In this document: piece after piece, positions 41,438-51,300 of the stretch
How the letters are laid out: the number at the start of each line of letters is the position of its first letter
Position numbering within the stretch: the stretch's first letter is position 1
NCBI RefSeq assembly: GCF_031450805.1
Contig: NZ_JARTVY010000001.1
Span: 434,001-498,000, forward strand
DNA from: Caballeronia sp031450805
Lineage (GTDB): Bacteria > Pseudomonadota > Gammaproteobacteria > Burkholderiales > Burkholderiaceae
Reading direction: 5' to 3'
DNA: 64,000 nt
The notes under the pieces: generated by a model
The model's input: the letters and a program-made list of their open reading frames with translations, nothing else
Database searches by the model: none
Told to the model about the DNA's origin: nothing
Program-made: the position numbers and the translations under genes

Positions 41438-42730
41438 TCAGGGGTAGAGACCGCGCATTTCACGCGCCATCAGAATGCGCGTACACGCGACGATGAACGC
41501 CGCCGTGCGCACCGATACCTGTTGCTCGCTTGCAACCTGCCACACCGCTGCAAATGCTTCGCGCATCACGCGCTCGAGGCGCAGATTGATTTCGTCTTCC
41601 GTCCAGAAGAAGCTCGAGAAGTCCTGCACCCATTCGAAGTAGGAGACGGTCACGCCGCCCGCGTTCGCCACCACGTCCGGAATGACGAGCACGCCCTTGT
41701 CGTGCAGGATGTCGTCGGCGGCGGTGGTCGTCGGGCCGTTCGCGCCTTCGACGATGATCTTCGTCTTGATCTTCGGCGCGTTCTCCTCGGTGATCTGCCC
41801 TTCGAGTGCCGCCGGGATCAGGATATCGCTTTCGATGGTCCAGAACTCCTCGCGCGAGACCGGATCGCCACCCGCGAAGCCGCCGACGCCGCCGGTTTCT
41901 GCGACGTGCGCAGCGAGCGCGACCGTATCGATGCCCCTGGAGTTGAACAGCGTGCCGGTGTGATCCTGCACGGCGATGACGCGTGCGCCTGCTTCCTGGA
42001 AGAGACGCGCCGCGATGCCGCCGACGTTGCCGAAGCCTTGCACCGCGATGCGCGCGCCTTCGATCTCCAGACCGACGCGACGCGCCGCTTCGGTGCCGAC
42101 GACGAACACGCCGCGTCCCGTCGCTTCCTTGCGGCCGAGCGAGCCGCCGAGGGAGATCGGCTTGCCGGTGACGACGCCCGTAGCCGTCTGCCCCTGGTTC
42201 ATGGAGTAGGTGTCCATCATCCACGCCATGATCTGCTCGTTCGTGTTCACGTCCGGCGCGGGGATGTCCGTGTTCGGCCCGATGATGATGCCGATCTCGC
42301 TCGTATAACGACGCGTCACGCGCTCGAGTTCGCCGCGCGACAGCGTACGCGGATCGACGCGGATACCGCCTTTCGCGCCGCCGTAGGGAACGTTCACCGC
42401 CGCGTTCTTCACCGACATCCACGCGGACAGCGCCATCACTTCGGAAAGCGTCACGTCCTGGTGATAACGCACGCCGCCCTTGCCCGGACCGCGTGACGTG
42501 TTGTGCTGCACACGATAACCCTCGAAGTGCGCGACCGTGCCGTTATCGAGTTCGATCGGGCAATCGACGATCAGAATGCGCTTCGGGCGCTTGAGCGTTT
42601 CAAGCCAGCGTGAGAGGGAACCGAGGTAAGGCGCTACGCGATCGACCTGCCGCAGATAATTACCCCAGGGGCCGAGATCGTCGGCATGCAGATACGAGGG
42701 GATGGACTGGTCTTGCTTCGGGGAGGACAT
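41438..42730 (-). CDS. gdhA: Glutamate dehydrogenase
   Basis: This 430-residue enzyme interconverts glutamate and 2-oxoglutarate plus ammonia. The Glu-binding lysines lie in HNTSRGPGKGGVRYHQDVTL and in KNAAVNVPYGGAKGGIRVDP. The Rossmann glycine motif is IAVQGFGNVGGIAARLFQEA. The ~430-residue length and this motif pattern match the NAD-type hexameric enzymes rather than E. coli GdhA. I take the ATG at 42730 with GGAG upstream; an ATG 27 bases earlier is possible. It lies next to the glutamate importer, pointing to glutamate use as carbon and nitrogen source. Confidence 0.95.
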   Translation of the reverse strand: MSSPKQDQSIPSYLHADDLGPWGNYLRQVDRVAPYLGSLSRWLETLKRPKRILIVDCPIELDNGTVAHFEGYRVQHNTSRGPGKGGVRYHQDVTLSEVMALSAWMSVKNAAVNVPYGGAKGGIRVDPRTLSRGELERVTRRYTSEIGIIIGPNTDIPAPDVNTNEQIMAWMMDTYSMNQGQTATGVVTGKPISLGGSLGRKEATGRGVFVVGTEAARRVGLEIEGARIAVQGFGNVGGIAARLFQEAGARVIAVQDHTGTLFNSRGIDTVALAAHVAETGGVGGFAGGDPVSREEFWTIESDILIPAALEGQITEENAPKIKTKIIVEGANGPTTTAADDILHDKGVLVIPDVVANAGGVTVSYFEWVQDFSSFFWTEDEINLRLERVMREAFAAVWQVASEQQVSVRTAAFIVACTRILMAREMRGLYP

Positions 42731-42838
42731 TGATGCTCCAGCGGTTGTGGAATGCATGCATTGTCGAAAAACGGCGTTTCCAAATCCAATGCCGTTTCCT
42801 TATCCCATCATGCGTTTCGTGCATAACGTCGGCGAGAC

Positions 42839-43810
42839 TTATGCGGCGGGCGTTTCCGCCGATGCCTTCAACAGTTCTTCACCGACCGCGTCCCAGAGCG
42901 CGCGCATCAGCGCCTGGCGAGGTTCGTCGCCTTGTGAGGCGAGCTTGTCGCGATAGAGGCGGATTTCCATCGTCAACGTGAACTGGCCGGCGGGCGTCCC
43001 GCGCGTTCCGCGGTCGAGCCGGATAAGCCGTCCTTCATCGACGGCGTCTTCCACTGCGCTATGCGGCAAGAACGCGACGCCGTGGCCCGCGAGCGCCATC
43101 GCCTTGAGCCCTTCGGCCATGTCCGTCTCGTAGACCTTGTCGAGATGCAGGCGCGTCGGCGCGGTCGCGATGATCACTTCGGTCATGCGTCCGAGATATG
43201 CATTCGGCGTGTACGACAGATACGGCGCGGGCGTATCAGCGGTGGCGGGCAGCGTGTAGCGCGCGCGCCCCGCCTTGTTCGCGGCCGAGAAGGGGCTGAT
43301 CGGTTCGACACCGAGCGTCAGCATGTCGTAGCGAGCGGGATCGAGCGCGACCGGATGGCTCGGATGGTGATAACCCATCACGAGATCGCAGCCGCCTTCG
43401 ACGAGCGACAGCACCGCATCGTGCACGTTGAGCGCGCGCAGCCGCGTGCGGATGCGTCCGAGCCGCGCCTCGATGTGCTGCAGCCAGCGCGGAAAGTACG
43501 TGAGCGACAACGTGTGCGGCACCGCGAACTCGATGGTCGCCGCAGGCGCGCCGCCCTGCCCGCGCAGGAGCGTGCGTGCTTCGTGGAACTGCGAGAGCAT
43601 CGCGAGCGCCTGCTCGTAGAAGACCTGTCCGGCCTGCGTGAGCCGGGTCGGATAAACGGAGCGATCGATCAACTCGGTGCCGAGCCACGCTTCGAGCGCC
43701 TGGATGCGTCGTGAGAAAGCCGGCTGCGTGATATGCCGAAGCCCGGCCGAGCGGCTAAAGCTGCGCGTCTCCGCGAGGGAGACGAAGTCTTCGAGCCATT
43801 TCAGTTCCAT
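42839..43810 (-). CDS. LysR family transcriptional regulator
   Basis: This 323-residue regulator has an N-terminal winged helix-turn-helix (MELKWLEDFVSLAETRSFSR, SAGLRHITQPAFSRRIQALE) and a C-terminal co-inducer domain that begins around ATIEFAVPHTLSLTYFPRWL. The N-terminus resembles the HypT/YjiE group. The ATG at 43810 is where LysR homology starts. It is divergent from the NarK-like transporter gene, a common LysR-target arrangement, but the transporter also has a sigma-54-type promoter, so LysR control is uncertain. gdhA lies upstream on the same strand side. Confidence 0.93.
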   Translation of the reverse strand: MELKWLEDFVSLAETRSFSRSAGLRHITQPAFSRRIQALEAWLGTELIDRSVYPTRLTQAGQVFYEQALAMLSQFHEARTLLRGQGGAPAATIEFAVPHTLSLTYFPRWLQHIEARLGRIRTRLRALNVHDAVLSLVEGGCDLVMGYHHPSHPVALDPARYDMLTLGVEPISPFSAANKAGRARYTLPATADTPAPYLSYTPNAYLGRMTEVIIATAPTRLHLDKVYETDMAEGLKAMALAGHGVAFLPHSAVEDAVDEGRLIRLDRGTRGTPAGQFTLTMEIRLYRDKLASQGDEPRQALMRALWDAVGEELLKASAETPAA

Positions 43811-43911
43811 GCTGAGTTCGCGCCTTGATGTGCGGATGCGGCATTTTAGCGGGCGCGCGCGCTTCATTCGATGGCGCGAACGAGCCGCAGCGCACCATCG
43901 GCAAGCACACG

Positions 43912-43926
43912 GCACGCGCACGGTGC
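43912..43926. promoter_or_regulatory. NtrC-like site upstream of the sigma-54 promoter
   Basis: GCACG-N5-GGTGC matches the NtrC half-site pair GCACC-N5-GGTGC at nine of ten bases with the correct spacing. It is about 105 bases upstream of the predicted start at 44031, a normal place for an enhancer. Chance matches are common in GC-rich DNA. Confidence 0.35.
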
Positions 43927-44003
43927 GGCGTCGCGGCATCGATGTCCGGCCCGAAACGCAAGCCAGTCATGATGTCGCACCCTACGTGAAAACATGGATT
44001 CCA

Positions 44004-44020
44004 TTGGCATGATGCTTGCA
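44004..44020 (+). promoter_or_regulatory. Sigma-54 (RpoN) promoter of the NarK-like transporter
   Basis: TTGGCATG-N4-TTGCA matches the sigma-54 consensus YTGGCACG-N4-TTGCW with one mismatch. The invariant GG (44006-44007) and GC (44018-44019) have exact spacing. Transcription would begin near 44031, about 50 bases ahead of the ATG at 44083. Confidence 0.7.
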
Positions 44021-44082
44021 AAATTCCGGGCGGCCGCAAGGGCATCTCTTAAGCGCGCACTTCGCCTCTACCGGAACACGCA

Positions 44083-45471
44083 ATGTCCAACCTCATCGCA
44101 TCGCTCAGGAGCGGCAACTGGCGCTCGCTGCTCGCCTGCTTTCTCTACTTCGATACGGGCTTCACCGTTTGGGTGCTGTATGGGCCGCTTGCGCCGTTCA
44201 TCGGCCGTGACGTGACGATGTCCGCCGCACAGCAAGGCTTCCTCGTCGCGGTGCCGGTGCTGGCCGCCGCGATTCTCCGCGTGACGCTCGGCAATCTTTA
44301 TCAATCGACCGATGGCCGCCGCGTCGCGCTGATGGGCGTGCTCCTCTCCTCGATACCGTCGATCGTGCTGCCGCTCGTGCCGGGCGTGCCGTCGTATGCG
44401 CTCTTGCTCGTGCTCGGCGTGTTCCTCGGCATGGGCGGCGCGAGCTTCGCCGTCGCGCTGCCGATGGCCGGCAGCAACTATCCGCCCAAGGTGCAGGGAC
44501 TCGTGCTTGGCCTCGCTGCGGCCGGCAACATCGGCGCGGTGCTCGACGGCTTTCTGTTCCCTCATCTCGCCGATGCCTTCGGCTGGAAGCTCTCGACTGC
44601 CGCCGCACTGCCGCTGCTCGCGATCACGGCAGCCGCGCTCTACGCGTGGGCGTCGGACGCGGGCGAGAAAACCGGCAGCACGATGCGCGCGCTCGCCAGC
44701 TTCGCGGTGACGCTCGTGAGCCTCGTCGTGCTCGTGCTCGCCGTGCATGGCGGCGTGTTCGGAGCGGGACGCGCGGGCGTTCTGCTGCTGCCGGTGGTCG
44801 GCGCGCTCATCGCGATCGCCGTGTTGCCGCGACGTTATCGTTCGGTGCTCGGCGAGCGCGATACCTGGGTCATCATGCTGATCTATAGCATCACCTTCGG
44901 CGGCTTCGTCGGAATGTCGTCGTATGTGACGCTGCTGCTCACGTCGCTTTATCAGATGCCGAAGCTCGAAGCGGGCCTTTTCATGTCGCTGCTCGCGTTC
45001 CTCGGTGCAATCGTGCGACCGTTCGGCGGCTATGTGGCCGATCGCGTGACCGGCGTGCGCGCGTTACTCGTGCTGCTCGCGGCAATCGCTGCCGCGGACT
45101 TCGCCTTCGCTATCTGGATGCCGCCCGTGACCGGCGGACTCGCACTGCTCGTGTGCCTTTACATCGCGTTCGGGCTCGGCAATGGCTCGACGTTCCAGCT
45201 CGTGCCGCATCGCTGGAAGGGGAAGACGGGCTTGCTGTCGGGGATCGTCGGTGCGGCGGGGGGAATCGGCGGATTCTATCTGCCGGTGATCATGGGCATC
45301 GCCAAGGAAAGCACCGGCAGCTATCAGATGGGCTTCGCCACGTTCGGCGTGCTGGCGACGTGCGCGTTCGGTGCGCTATTCGCGTTGCGCGGACAGTGGC
45401 TGCAGTGGTCGGCGTTGCCGGCGCAAGGGCACGATCCAGTGGCGATCAACGGCGCCCATGCGATGGAGTGA
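44083..45471 (+). CDS. MFS transporter, NarK-like nitrate/nitrite type
   Basis: This 462-residue protein has twelve predicted helices. The region with FLGMGGASFAVALPMAGSNY and LVLGLAAAGNIGAVLDGFLF resembles the nitrate signature of the NarK family, as does FGLGNGSTFQLVPHRWKGKT in the second half. NarK proteins import nitrate or exchange it for nitrite. The sigma-54 promoter upstream fits nitrogen-controlled assimilation. The nitrate-reductase genes are not in this window. The start gives a positively charged N-terminus and has a weak ribosome site (CCGGAA). Confidence 0.8.
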   Translation: MSNLIASLRSGNWRSLLACFLYFDTGFTVWVLYGPLAPFIGRDVTMSAAQQGFLVAVPVLAAAILRVTLGNLYQSTDGRRVALMGVLLSSIPSIVLPLVPGVPSYALLLVLGVFLGMGGASFAVALPMAGSNYPPKVQGLVLGLAAAGNIGAVLDGFLFPHLADAFGWKLSTAAALPLLAITAAALYAWASDAGEKTGSTMRALASFAVTLVSLVVLVLAVHGGVFGAGRAGVLLLPVVGALIAIAVLPRRYRSVLGERDTWVIMLIYSITFGGFVGMSSYVTLLLTSLYQMPKLEAGLFMSLLAFLGAIVRPFGGYVADRVTGVRALLVLLAAIAAADFAFAIWMPPVTGGLALLVCLYIAFGLGNGSTFQLVPHRWKGKTGLLSGIVGAAGGIGGFYLPVIMGIAKESTGSYQMGFATFGVLATCAFGALFALRGQWLQWSALPAQGHDPVAINGAHAME

Positions 45472-45480
45472 TGCGGCGGC

Positions 45481-45684
45481 TCATGATCGGCGGTCGTCGT
45501 CGATTGCGGGCCAGCGCGCGAACGCGAACACATAAAGGGCGATCAGAGTCAGCGCGGGGGTCATGAACGCGAGCACCCACCAGCCGGAGCGTCCGGTGCG
45601 ACGAATGATTCGCACAACCGGATAAATTGTCACGGCGAATACTGCCGCGAGTAGAAGCCAGTCCCAGACACTGATGTCGTCCAT
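45481..45684 (-). CDS. Small two-helix membrane protein (67 aa)
   Basis: The ATG at 45684 (GGAAAAG upstream) opens a 67-residue protein with helices VWDWLLLAAVFAVTIYPVVR and GWWVLAFMTPALTLIALYVF, separated by a basic RRTGRSG loop, and an acidic/basic tail. It resembles short DUF805-like or phospholipase-D-nuclease-N-like membrane proteins, but I cannot assign a family. A longer in-frame reading (to 45783) lacks a ribosome site. It lies between two larger genes with no shared context. Confidence 0.65.
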   Translation of the reverse strand: MDDISVWDWLLLAAVFAVTIYPVVRIIRRTGRSGWWVLAFMTPALTLIALYVFAFARWPAIDDDRRS

Positions 45685-45786
45685 GCGCTTTTCCGAGTGC
45701 TGATGAAAGGCGCGAATGTAGCAGGCCAGGAAAAAAGAAACTGTTGCATTGAGTGCAATCGCGCTGTTCCAAGAGCAAGACAAGGC

Positions 45787-47664
45787 TCAAGCGCCCGCCG
45801 TATCCCGCTGATGCTGCGCTGTTTCGTCCACCGTGCGCTGCTGCAACGCCCACATCTGCGCGAACAACCCGCCCGCCCGCAGCAACTCCGCGTGCGTGCC
45901 GCGCTCCACCACGCGTCCGTGATCCATCACGATGATCTGCTGCGCGTGCACGACCGTCGATAGCCGATGCGCGATGATGAGCGTCGTCCGCTCGCGCGCG
46001 ATCGAATCGAGTTCGCGCTGAATCGCGCGTTCGGACTTTGAATCGAGCGCGGAGGTGGCTTCGTCGAAAATCAGGATCGGTGGATTCTTGAGCAGCGTCC
46101 GCGCGATGGCCACGCGCTGCTTCTCGCCGCCCGACAGTTTCAGCCCGCGTTCGCCGACCGTCGTTTCATAACCGGCCGGCAGTCCTTCGATGAAGTCGTG
46201 GATATGCGCCGCCCGCGCCGCGGCGATCACCTCGTCGCGGCTCGCCGATGGCCGTCCATACGCGATGTTGTAGTAGATCGAGTCGTTGAAGAGCACGGTG
46301 TCCTGCGGCACGATGCCGATGGATGCCCGCAGCGAATCCTGCGTGACATCGCGAATGTCCTGCCCGTCGATCACGATGCGCCCGCCCTTCTCGCGATCCA
46401 GATCGTAAAAGCGGAACAAGAGCCGCCCGAGCGTCGATTTCCCCGATCCGCTGTGCCCGACGACCGCCGTCGTGGTGCCCGCCGCAATGGTGAAATCGAC
46501 ATCGTGGAGAATGGGCCGCGCCGCTTCATAGGCGAAGCTCACGCGCTCGAAGCGCACTTCGCCACCGGTGACATCGAGCGGCGGCGCATTCGGCGCGTCG
46601 GGCACTTCGCGACCGGCGCCAAGCAGCGTGAACATGCGGTCCATGTCGGTCAGCGCCTGCTTCAGTTCGCGATACACCACGCCGAGAAAGTTCAGTGGGA
46701 TATAGAGCTGCAGCATGAACGTGTTGATGAGCACGAGATCGCCGAGCGTGAGCCGCCCGGACATCACGCCTTGTGTCGCGCGCCACAGAATGAACACGAG
46801 CCCGGTGCCGATGATCGCCTGCTGCCCGAAGTTGAGCATCGACAGTGAACGCTGCGACTTGATCGCGGCCGCGCGGTATCGCTGCAGATTCTCGTCGTAA
46901 CGGCGCGTTTCCCATTCCTCGTTGCCGAAGTACTTCACGGTCTCGTAGTTGAGCAGCGAATCGATCGCGCGCGAATTGGCCTTCGAATCCAGTTCGTTCA
47001 TCGTGCGCCGGTAATGCGTGCGCCACTCCGTCACCTTCACCGTGAAGCCGATATACAGGACCAGCGCGACCAGGGTAACGATCGCGTAATACGCTTCGTA
47101 CTTCGTCACGAAGAACGCAAGCACGAGCCCGACTTCGACGAGCGTCGGCAAGATGCTGTACAGCGAATACGACACGAGTTGCTGAATGCCGCGCGTGCCG
47201 CGTTCGATATCGCGTGACATGCCGCCGGTTTGCCGCTCGAGATGAAAGCGCAGCGACAGCGAGTGCAGATGCCGAAACACTCGCAGCGCGAGTTGCCGAA
47301 CCGCGCTTTCCGTCACCTTCGCGAAGAGCAGTTCCCGCAGCTCCGTGAAGAGCGACGTCGAAAGCCGCACGCCGGCATAAGCGACGACCAGGAGCCCGAT
47401 GCCACCGATCAGCACGATGCCGGGCGCATCGCTGGCGCGGCCGAGGGCGGTGAGATGCTGCACGGACGCGAGGCTATCGACGATGTGCTTCATCACGATC
47501 GGCACGCCGAGATTGGCGACCTTCGCGCCGATGAGGCACGTCAGCGCGAAGACGACGCGCCATTTGTAAGTGGTCAGATACGGCAGCAGCGAGCGGATGG
47601 TCTGCCAGTCGTTGCGCGGACCTTGCGCGACTGGCCCCGGCTCGGTGTTCGAATAGCGGCGCAT
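45787..47664 (-). CDS. Atm1-type ABC exporter (permease-ATPase fusion)
   Basis: This 625-residue half-transporter has a six-helix membrane domain (residues ~35-330) and a C-terminal ATPase: Walker A VVGHSGSGKSTLGRLLFRFY, Q-loop IGIVPQDTVLFNDSIYYNIA, signature LSGGEKQRVAIARTLLKNPP and Walker B ILIFDEATSALDSKSE. The N-terminal part, including FHLERQTGGMSRDIERGTRG and LNFGQQAIIGTGLVFILWRA, is diagnostic of the Atm1/HMT group, which exports glutathione-linked metal or sulfur compounds. It acts as a homodimer in the inner membrane. The thioesterase gene is divergent. Confidence 0.9.
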   Translation of the reverse strand: MRRYSNTEPGPVAQGPRNDWQTIRSLLPYLTTYKWRVVFALTCLIGAKVANLGVPIVMKHIVDSLASVQHLTALGRASDAPGIVLIGGIGLLVVAYAGVRLSTSLFTELRELLFAKVTESAVRQLALRVFRHLHSLSLRFHLERQTGGMSRDIERGTRGIQQLVSYSLYSILPTLVEVGLVLAFFVTKYEAYYAIVTLVALVLYIGFTVKVTEWRTHYRRTMNELDSKANSRAIDSLLNYETVKYFGNEEWETRRYDENLQRYRAAAIKSQRSLSMLNFGQQAIIGTGLVFILWRATQGVMSGRLTLGDLVLINTFMLQLYIPLNFLGVVYRELKQALTDMDRMFTLLGAGREVPDAPNAPPLDVTGGEVRFERVSFAYEAARPILHDVDFTIAAGTTTAVVGHSGSGKSTLGRLLFRFYDLDREKGGRIVIDGQDIRDVTQDSLRASIGIVPQDTVLFNDSIYYNIAYGRPSASRDEVIAAARAAHIHDFIEGLPAGYETTVGERGLKLSGGEKQRVAIARTLLKNPPILIFDEATSALDSKSERAIQRELDSIARERTTLIIAHRLSTVVHAQQIIVMDHGRVVERGTHAELLRAGGLFAQMWALQQRTVDETAQHQRDTAGA

Positions 47665-47900
47665 GAGTTCGGGTTATGGAGGCGCGTCGCGCGAACGTTG
47701 CTCGATGGCGCGGCGTGGGGACGCCTTATGTGGACCGGGCGCACGCCGTGCGTGCTTCCCGTACAATTTGTCGAGGGCCGCGGCGCTCATGCAGTGCTGA
47801 TGCGCGCGGCCTTTTCCTATACATAAGCATTGTCGCAGAAGGTGCAAGGCCACGCTCGCGCCTGCCTTCTCATCGAGCGACAGCAATCGGACTGCCTTTC

Positions 47901-48296
47901 ATGCCTGAAGAATCCAGACTTCCCCAGAAGCCCGTGACGCTGCGCGTCGTGCCTCAACCCGCCGATTCGAACATGCACGGCGACGTGTTCGGCGGATGGA
48001 TCATGGCGCAAGTGGACATTGCCGGATCGATTCCGGCGAGCCGTCGCGCGAACGGGCGCGTCGCGACCATCGCGGTGAATTCGTTCCTGTTCAAGAACCC
48101 GGTGTTCGTCGGCGATCTGCTGAGCTTCTATACCGACATCGTGAAGACGGGCAACACGTCGATCACCATCTACGTCGAGGTTTATGCGCAGCGCATGAGT
48201 CTCGCGGAAGAAGTCGTCAAGGTGACGGAAGCGACGCTGACTTACGTCGCGACCGACAACGATCGCCGGCCGCGCGCGTTGCCGCCGCTGGATTGA
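47901..48296 (+). CDS. Acyl-CoA thioesterase (YciA-like hotdog)
   Basis: This 131-residue hotdog-fold thioesterase shows the active-site helix region NMHGDVFGGWIMAQVDIAGS (catalytic Asp in HGDVFGG) and the strand FKNPVFVGDLLSFYTDIVKT. YciA enzymes hydrolyse a broad range of acyl-CoAs. The ATG at 47901 starts the homologous region; an earlier in-frame start runs through the intergenic segment. Its stop lies 15 bases from the convergent EAL gene. Confidence 0.92.
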   Translation: MPEESRLPQKPVTLRVVPQPADSNMHGDVFGGWIMAQVDIAGSIPASRRANGRVATIAVNSFLFKNPVFVGDLLSFYTDIVKTGNTSITIYVEVYAQRMSLAEEVVKVTEATLTYVATDNDRRPRALPPLD

Positions 48297-48311
48297 CGCT
48301 CGCGCCCCCCC

Positions 48312-51300
48312 TCAGTTCAACAGCACCCCCTGCTGCAGCAACCCCGGAATGGCGTCATGCGGCATGGGGCGCGAGAACAGGAAGCCCTGCATCTCGTCAC
48401 AATCGCGCTCGCGCAGGAACTCATGCTGCGCGGCCGTTTCGACGCCTTCCGCGATCACCTGCAATTCGAGCGAATGCGCGAGCGCGATGATCGCCGACGT
48501 GATGGTTTCGTCGTCGCCCGACGAGCCGATATCCGCCACGAAAGAGCGGTCGATCTTCAGCCGATGCACCGGAAAGCGCTTGAGATACGACAGGCTCGAA
48601 TAGCCGGTGCCGAAGTCATCGATCGCAATGCCGATGCCGAGCGCCGATAGCTCCGACAGCATCGCCACCGCATCTTCCGCATTGCGCATGATTGCGCTCT
48701 CGGTCAGTTCCAGTTCCAGATAGCGCGGCTCGAGCCCGGTCTCCTCGAGCACCGATGTCACGAGCGTCGCGATATCGCGCTGCTGAAAATGCCGCGCCGA
48801 CAGATTCACCGACATGCGCGCGGGCGGCAGACCCGCATCCTGCCACGCCTTGTTCTGCCGGCACGCCTCGCGCAGCACCCATTCCGACAACGGCCCGATG
48901 AGCCCGCTTTCTTCCGCGACCGGAATGAACGCCGCCGGCGACACGAGCCCCTGCTCGGGATCGTGCCATCGCACGAGCGCCTCGATGCCGACGATCGCGC
49001 GCGTCGCCATGTCCACTTGCGGCTGGTAGTGCAGCAGGAATTCGCCGTCGCGCAGCGCGCGCCGCAGCCGCCGCTCCAGATTCATGCGTGCCCCGACGCT
49101 CGCGTTCATCTCCGGCTGATAGAACTGATACGTGTTGCGCCCGAGATCCTTCGCGCGATACATCGCGAGATCGGCTTTCTTGAGCACGGTCTCGGCGTCG
49201 TCGCCATCCTGCGGAAAGAGGCTCGCGCCCATGCTGCAGCCGACGTAAAGCTCGGTATCGTCGAGCCACACGGGCTCCGAGATCGCCGCGCGCGTGCGCT
49301 CCATCCATGCGATGAGACTCGCTTCGTCGGCAACGTCGGGCAGCACGAACACGAACTCATCGCCGCCGTGACGCGCGACCGTATCGCTCGCACGCGCGGA
49401 TCGCGCGAGCCGCTCGCCGATCACCGCGAGCAGACGATCGCCGACGCTGTGCCCCAGGCTATCGTTGACGTTCTTGAAGCCGTCGAGATCCATGAACACG
49501 ACCGCGATCCTGGTGCCGCGCCGCCGCGCCTGCTCGATCGCCTGTTGCAGCCGGTCGCGCAGCAGATTGCGGTTCGGCAACTGCGTGAGCGTGTCGTAGT
49601 TCGCCTGATATTCGAGCTGCTCCTGATAGCGCATCAGGTCGGTGACATCGTTGATGATGCCGATATGATGCGTCGTCAGCCCCTGTGCATTAGGCACCGG
49701 CGCGACGAAAAGCTGATTCCAGAACAGCGCGCCGTCCTTGCGATAGTTCCGCACGACGACGCTCGTCTCCATGTCCGCGGCCAGCGCGCGGCGGATCGAC
49801 TTCAAGCCTTCCTGTTCGCGGTCGCTGCCGTGCAGGAAGCCGCAGTTGCGGCCGATGACCTCCACCGGATCGTAGCCCGTGATGCGCTTGAACGCCGGAT
49901 TCGCATACTCGATGACGTTCGCGCCGTTCACCACGCCGGTGATGAGAATCGCGTTCACGCTCGCGTCGAGCGCACGGCTTTGCAGACGCAGCGCAAGTTC
50001 GGCGCGCTTGCGCTCGGTCACGTCCTGATACGAGCCGAGCACGCCGATGGTATGGCCTTCGCCGTCGAGCAGCGGCAGCAGGCTCGTGACGACCGTATGC
50101 AGCGTCTCGCCGACGAGCACGTCGCGCTCGAAGTGCATCTTCGGCACGGTCGTCCCGATGACATCATGGTCGTCGGCCCGCACCATGTCGGCGGCGGCGG
50201 ACCACGGCAAATCGTAGTCCGTCTTGCCGACGATCTGCTCGTTGTACGCGAGCCCCGCATCGCGGGCGAACGCGTTGTTGCAGCCGAGATAGCGCGATTC
50301 GCGGTCTTTCCAGAACACGCGCTGCGGAATGTTGTCGATGACCGCTTCGAGCATCTCGTTCGACCGGCGCGCCTCGGCTTCGGCGTTGATGCGGTCGGTC
50401 ACGTCGTGCGCGAGCATGAAAAGCCCCGGCCGATTCGAATACGTGAGCGCGTGGTGCGAGACGTCGGCGCTGCTTGTCGAGCCATCGCGATGCCGGTATC
50501 GCCACACGCCGCTCGAGCGCTGGCCGCGCGTCGGGCGATCGCCGGCTTCCGCGCCGCTCCGAGCGAGCCGCGCCGCGAAACGGTCGAAGTCGTCGGCGAC
50601 ATGCAGGTCGCGCAACGTCATCTCCATGAAATCGGATTCCGCGTATCCGTAATGCTCGACAGCGGCCGGATTGACGGCGATGAAGCGCATCGTTTCCCGA
50701 TCGACGATCCACATCGGCACCGGATGCGCCTCGAACATGCTGCGGAATCGCTCGTTGCTGCGATGTTTCGCCCGCGCGATGCCGAGCTTTTCGCGCGACG
50801 AACGCTCGTGACTCATGAACAGGTAGATGAGAACGCCGCTGCCGGCGAGCATCGTGAACGCGAGCAGCAGCATGGCGCCGCCCGAGCCGGTGGCGGAGCG
50901 GTCGAGCGCGGCGATGGTCGCGGTATCGATACGCGAACGGACGACGCCCATTTCCTCGTCCACCGCTTGCTGGTCCTCGCCGAGCGAGACGAACGCCGAG
51001 TCGACCCACGTTCGCGGCGCGTCGGGAGGCGCGCGGCGGGCGCGTTCATCGGCGAGATTGGCGTCCGTGCGCATGGTGGCGACGCGCGCAACGAGCGCAT
51101 TGAATGCGCCGGCGATGCCGGGTTCCAGCGCGGTCTGGGCGCGCAGGCCGCTTTCGAGCGCGTCGAGGTGGGCTTCGCGCGCTTCGTGTTGCGCCATCGG
51201 CTCGACGATGCCGGTCGCCTCGAATCGGCTGACTTGGGTGAGCGTTTCGCCGAGCGCGCCGCGATAGGCTGCGAGATCGCGCAGGAGACTCATCGAGCGC

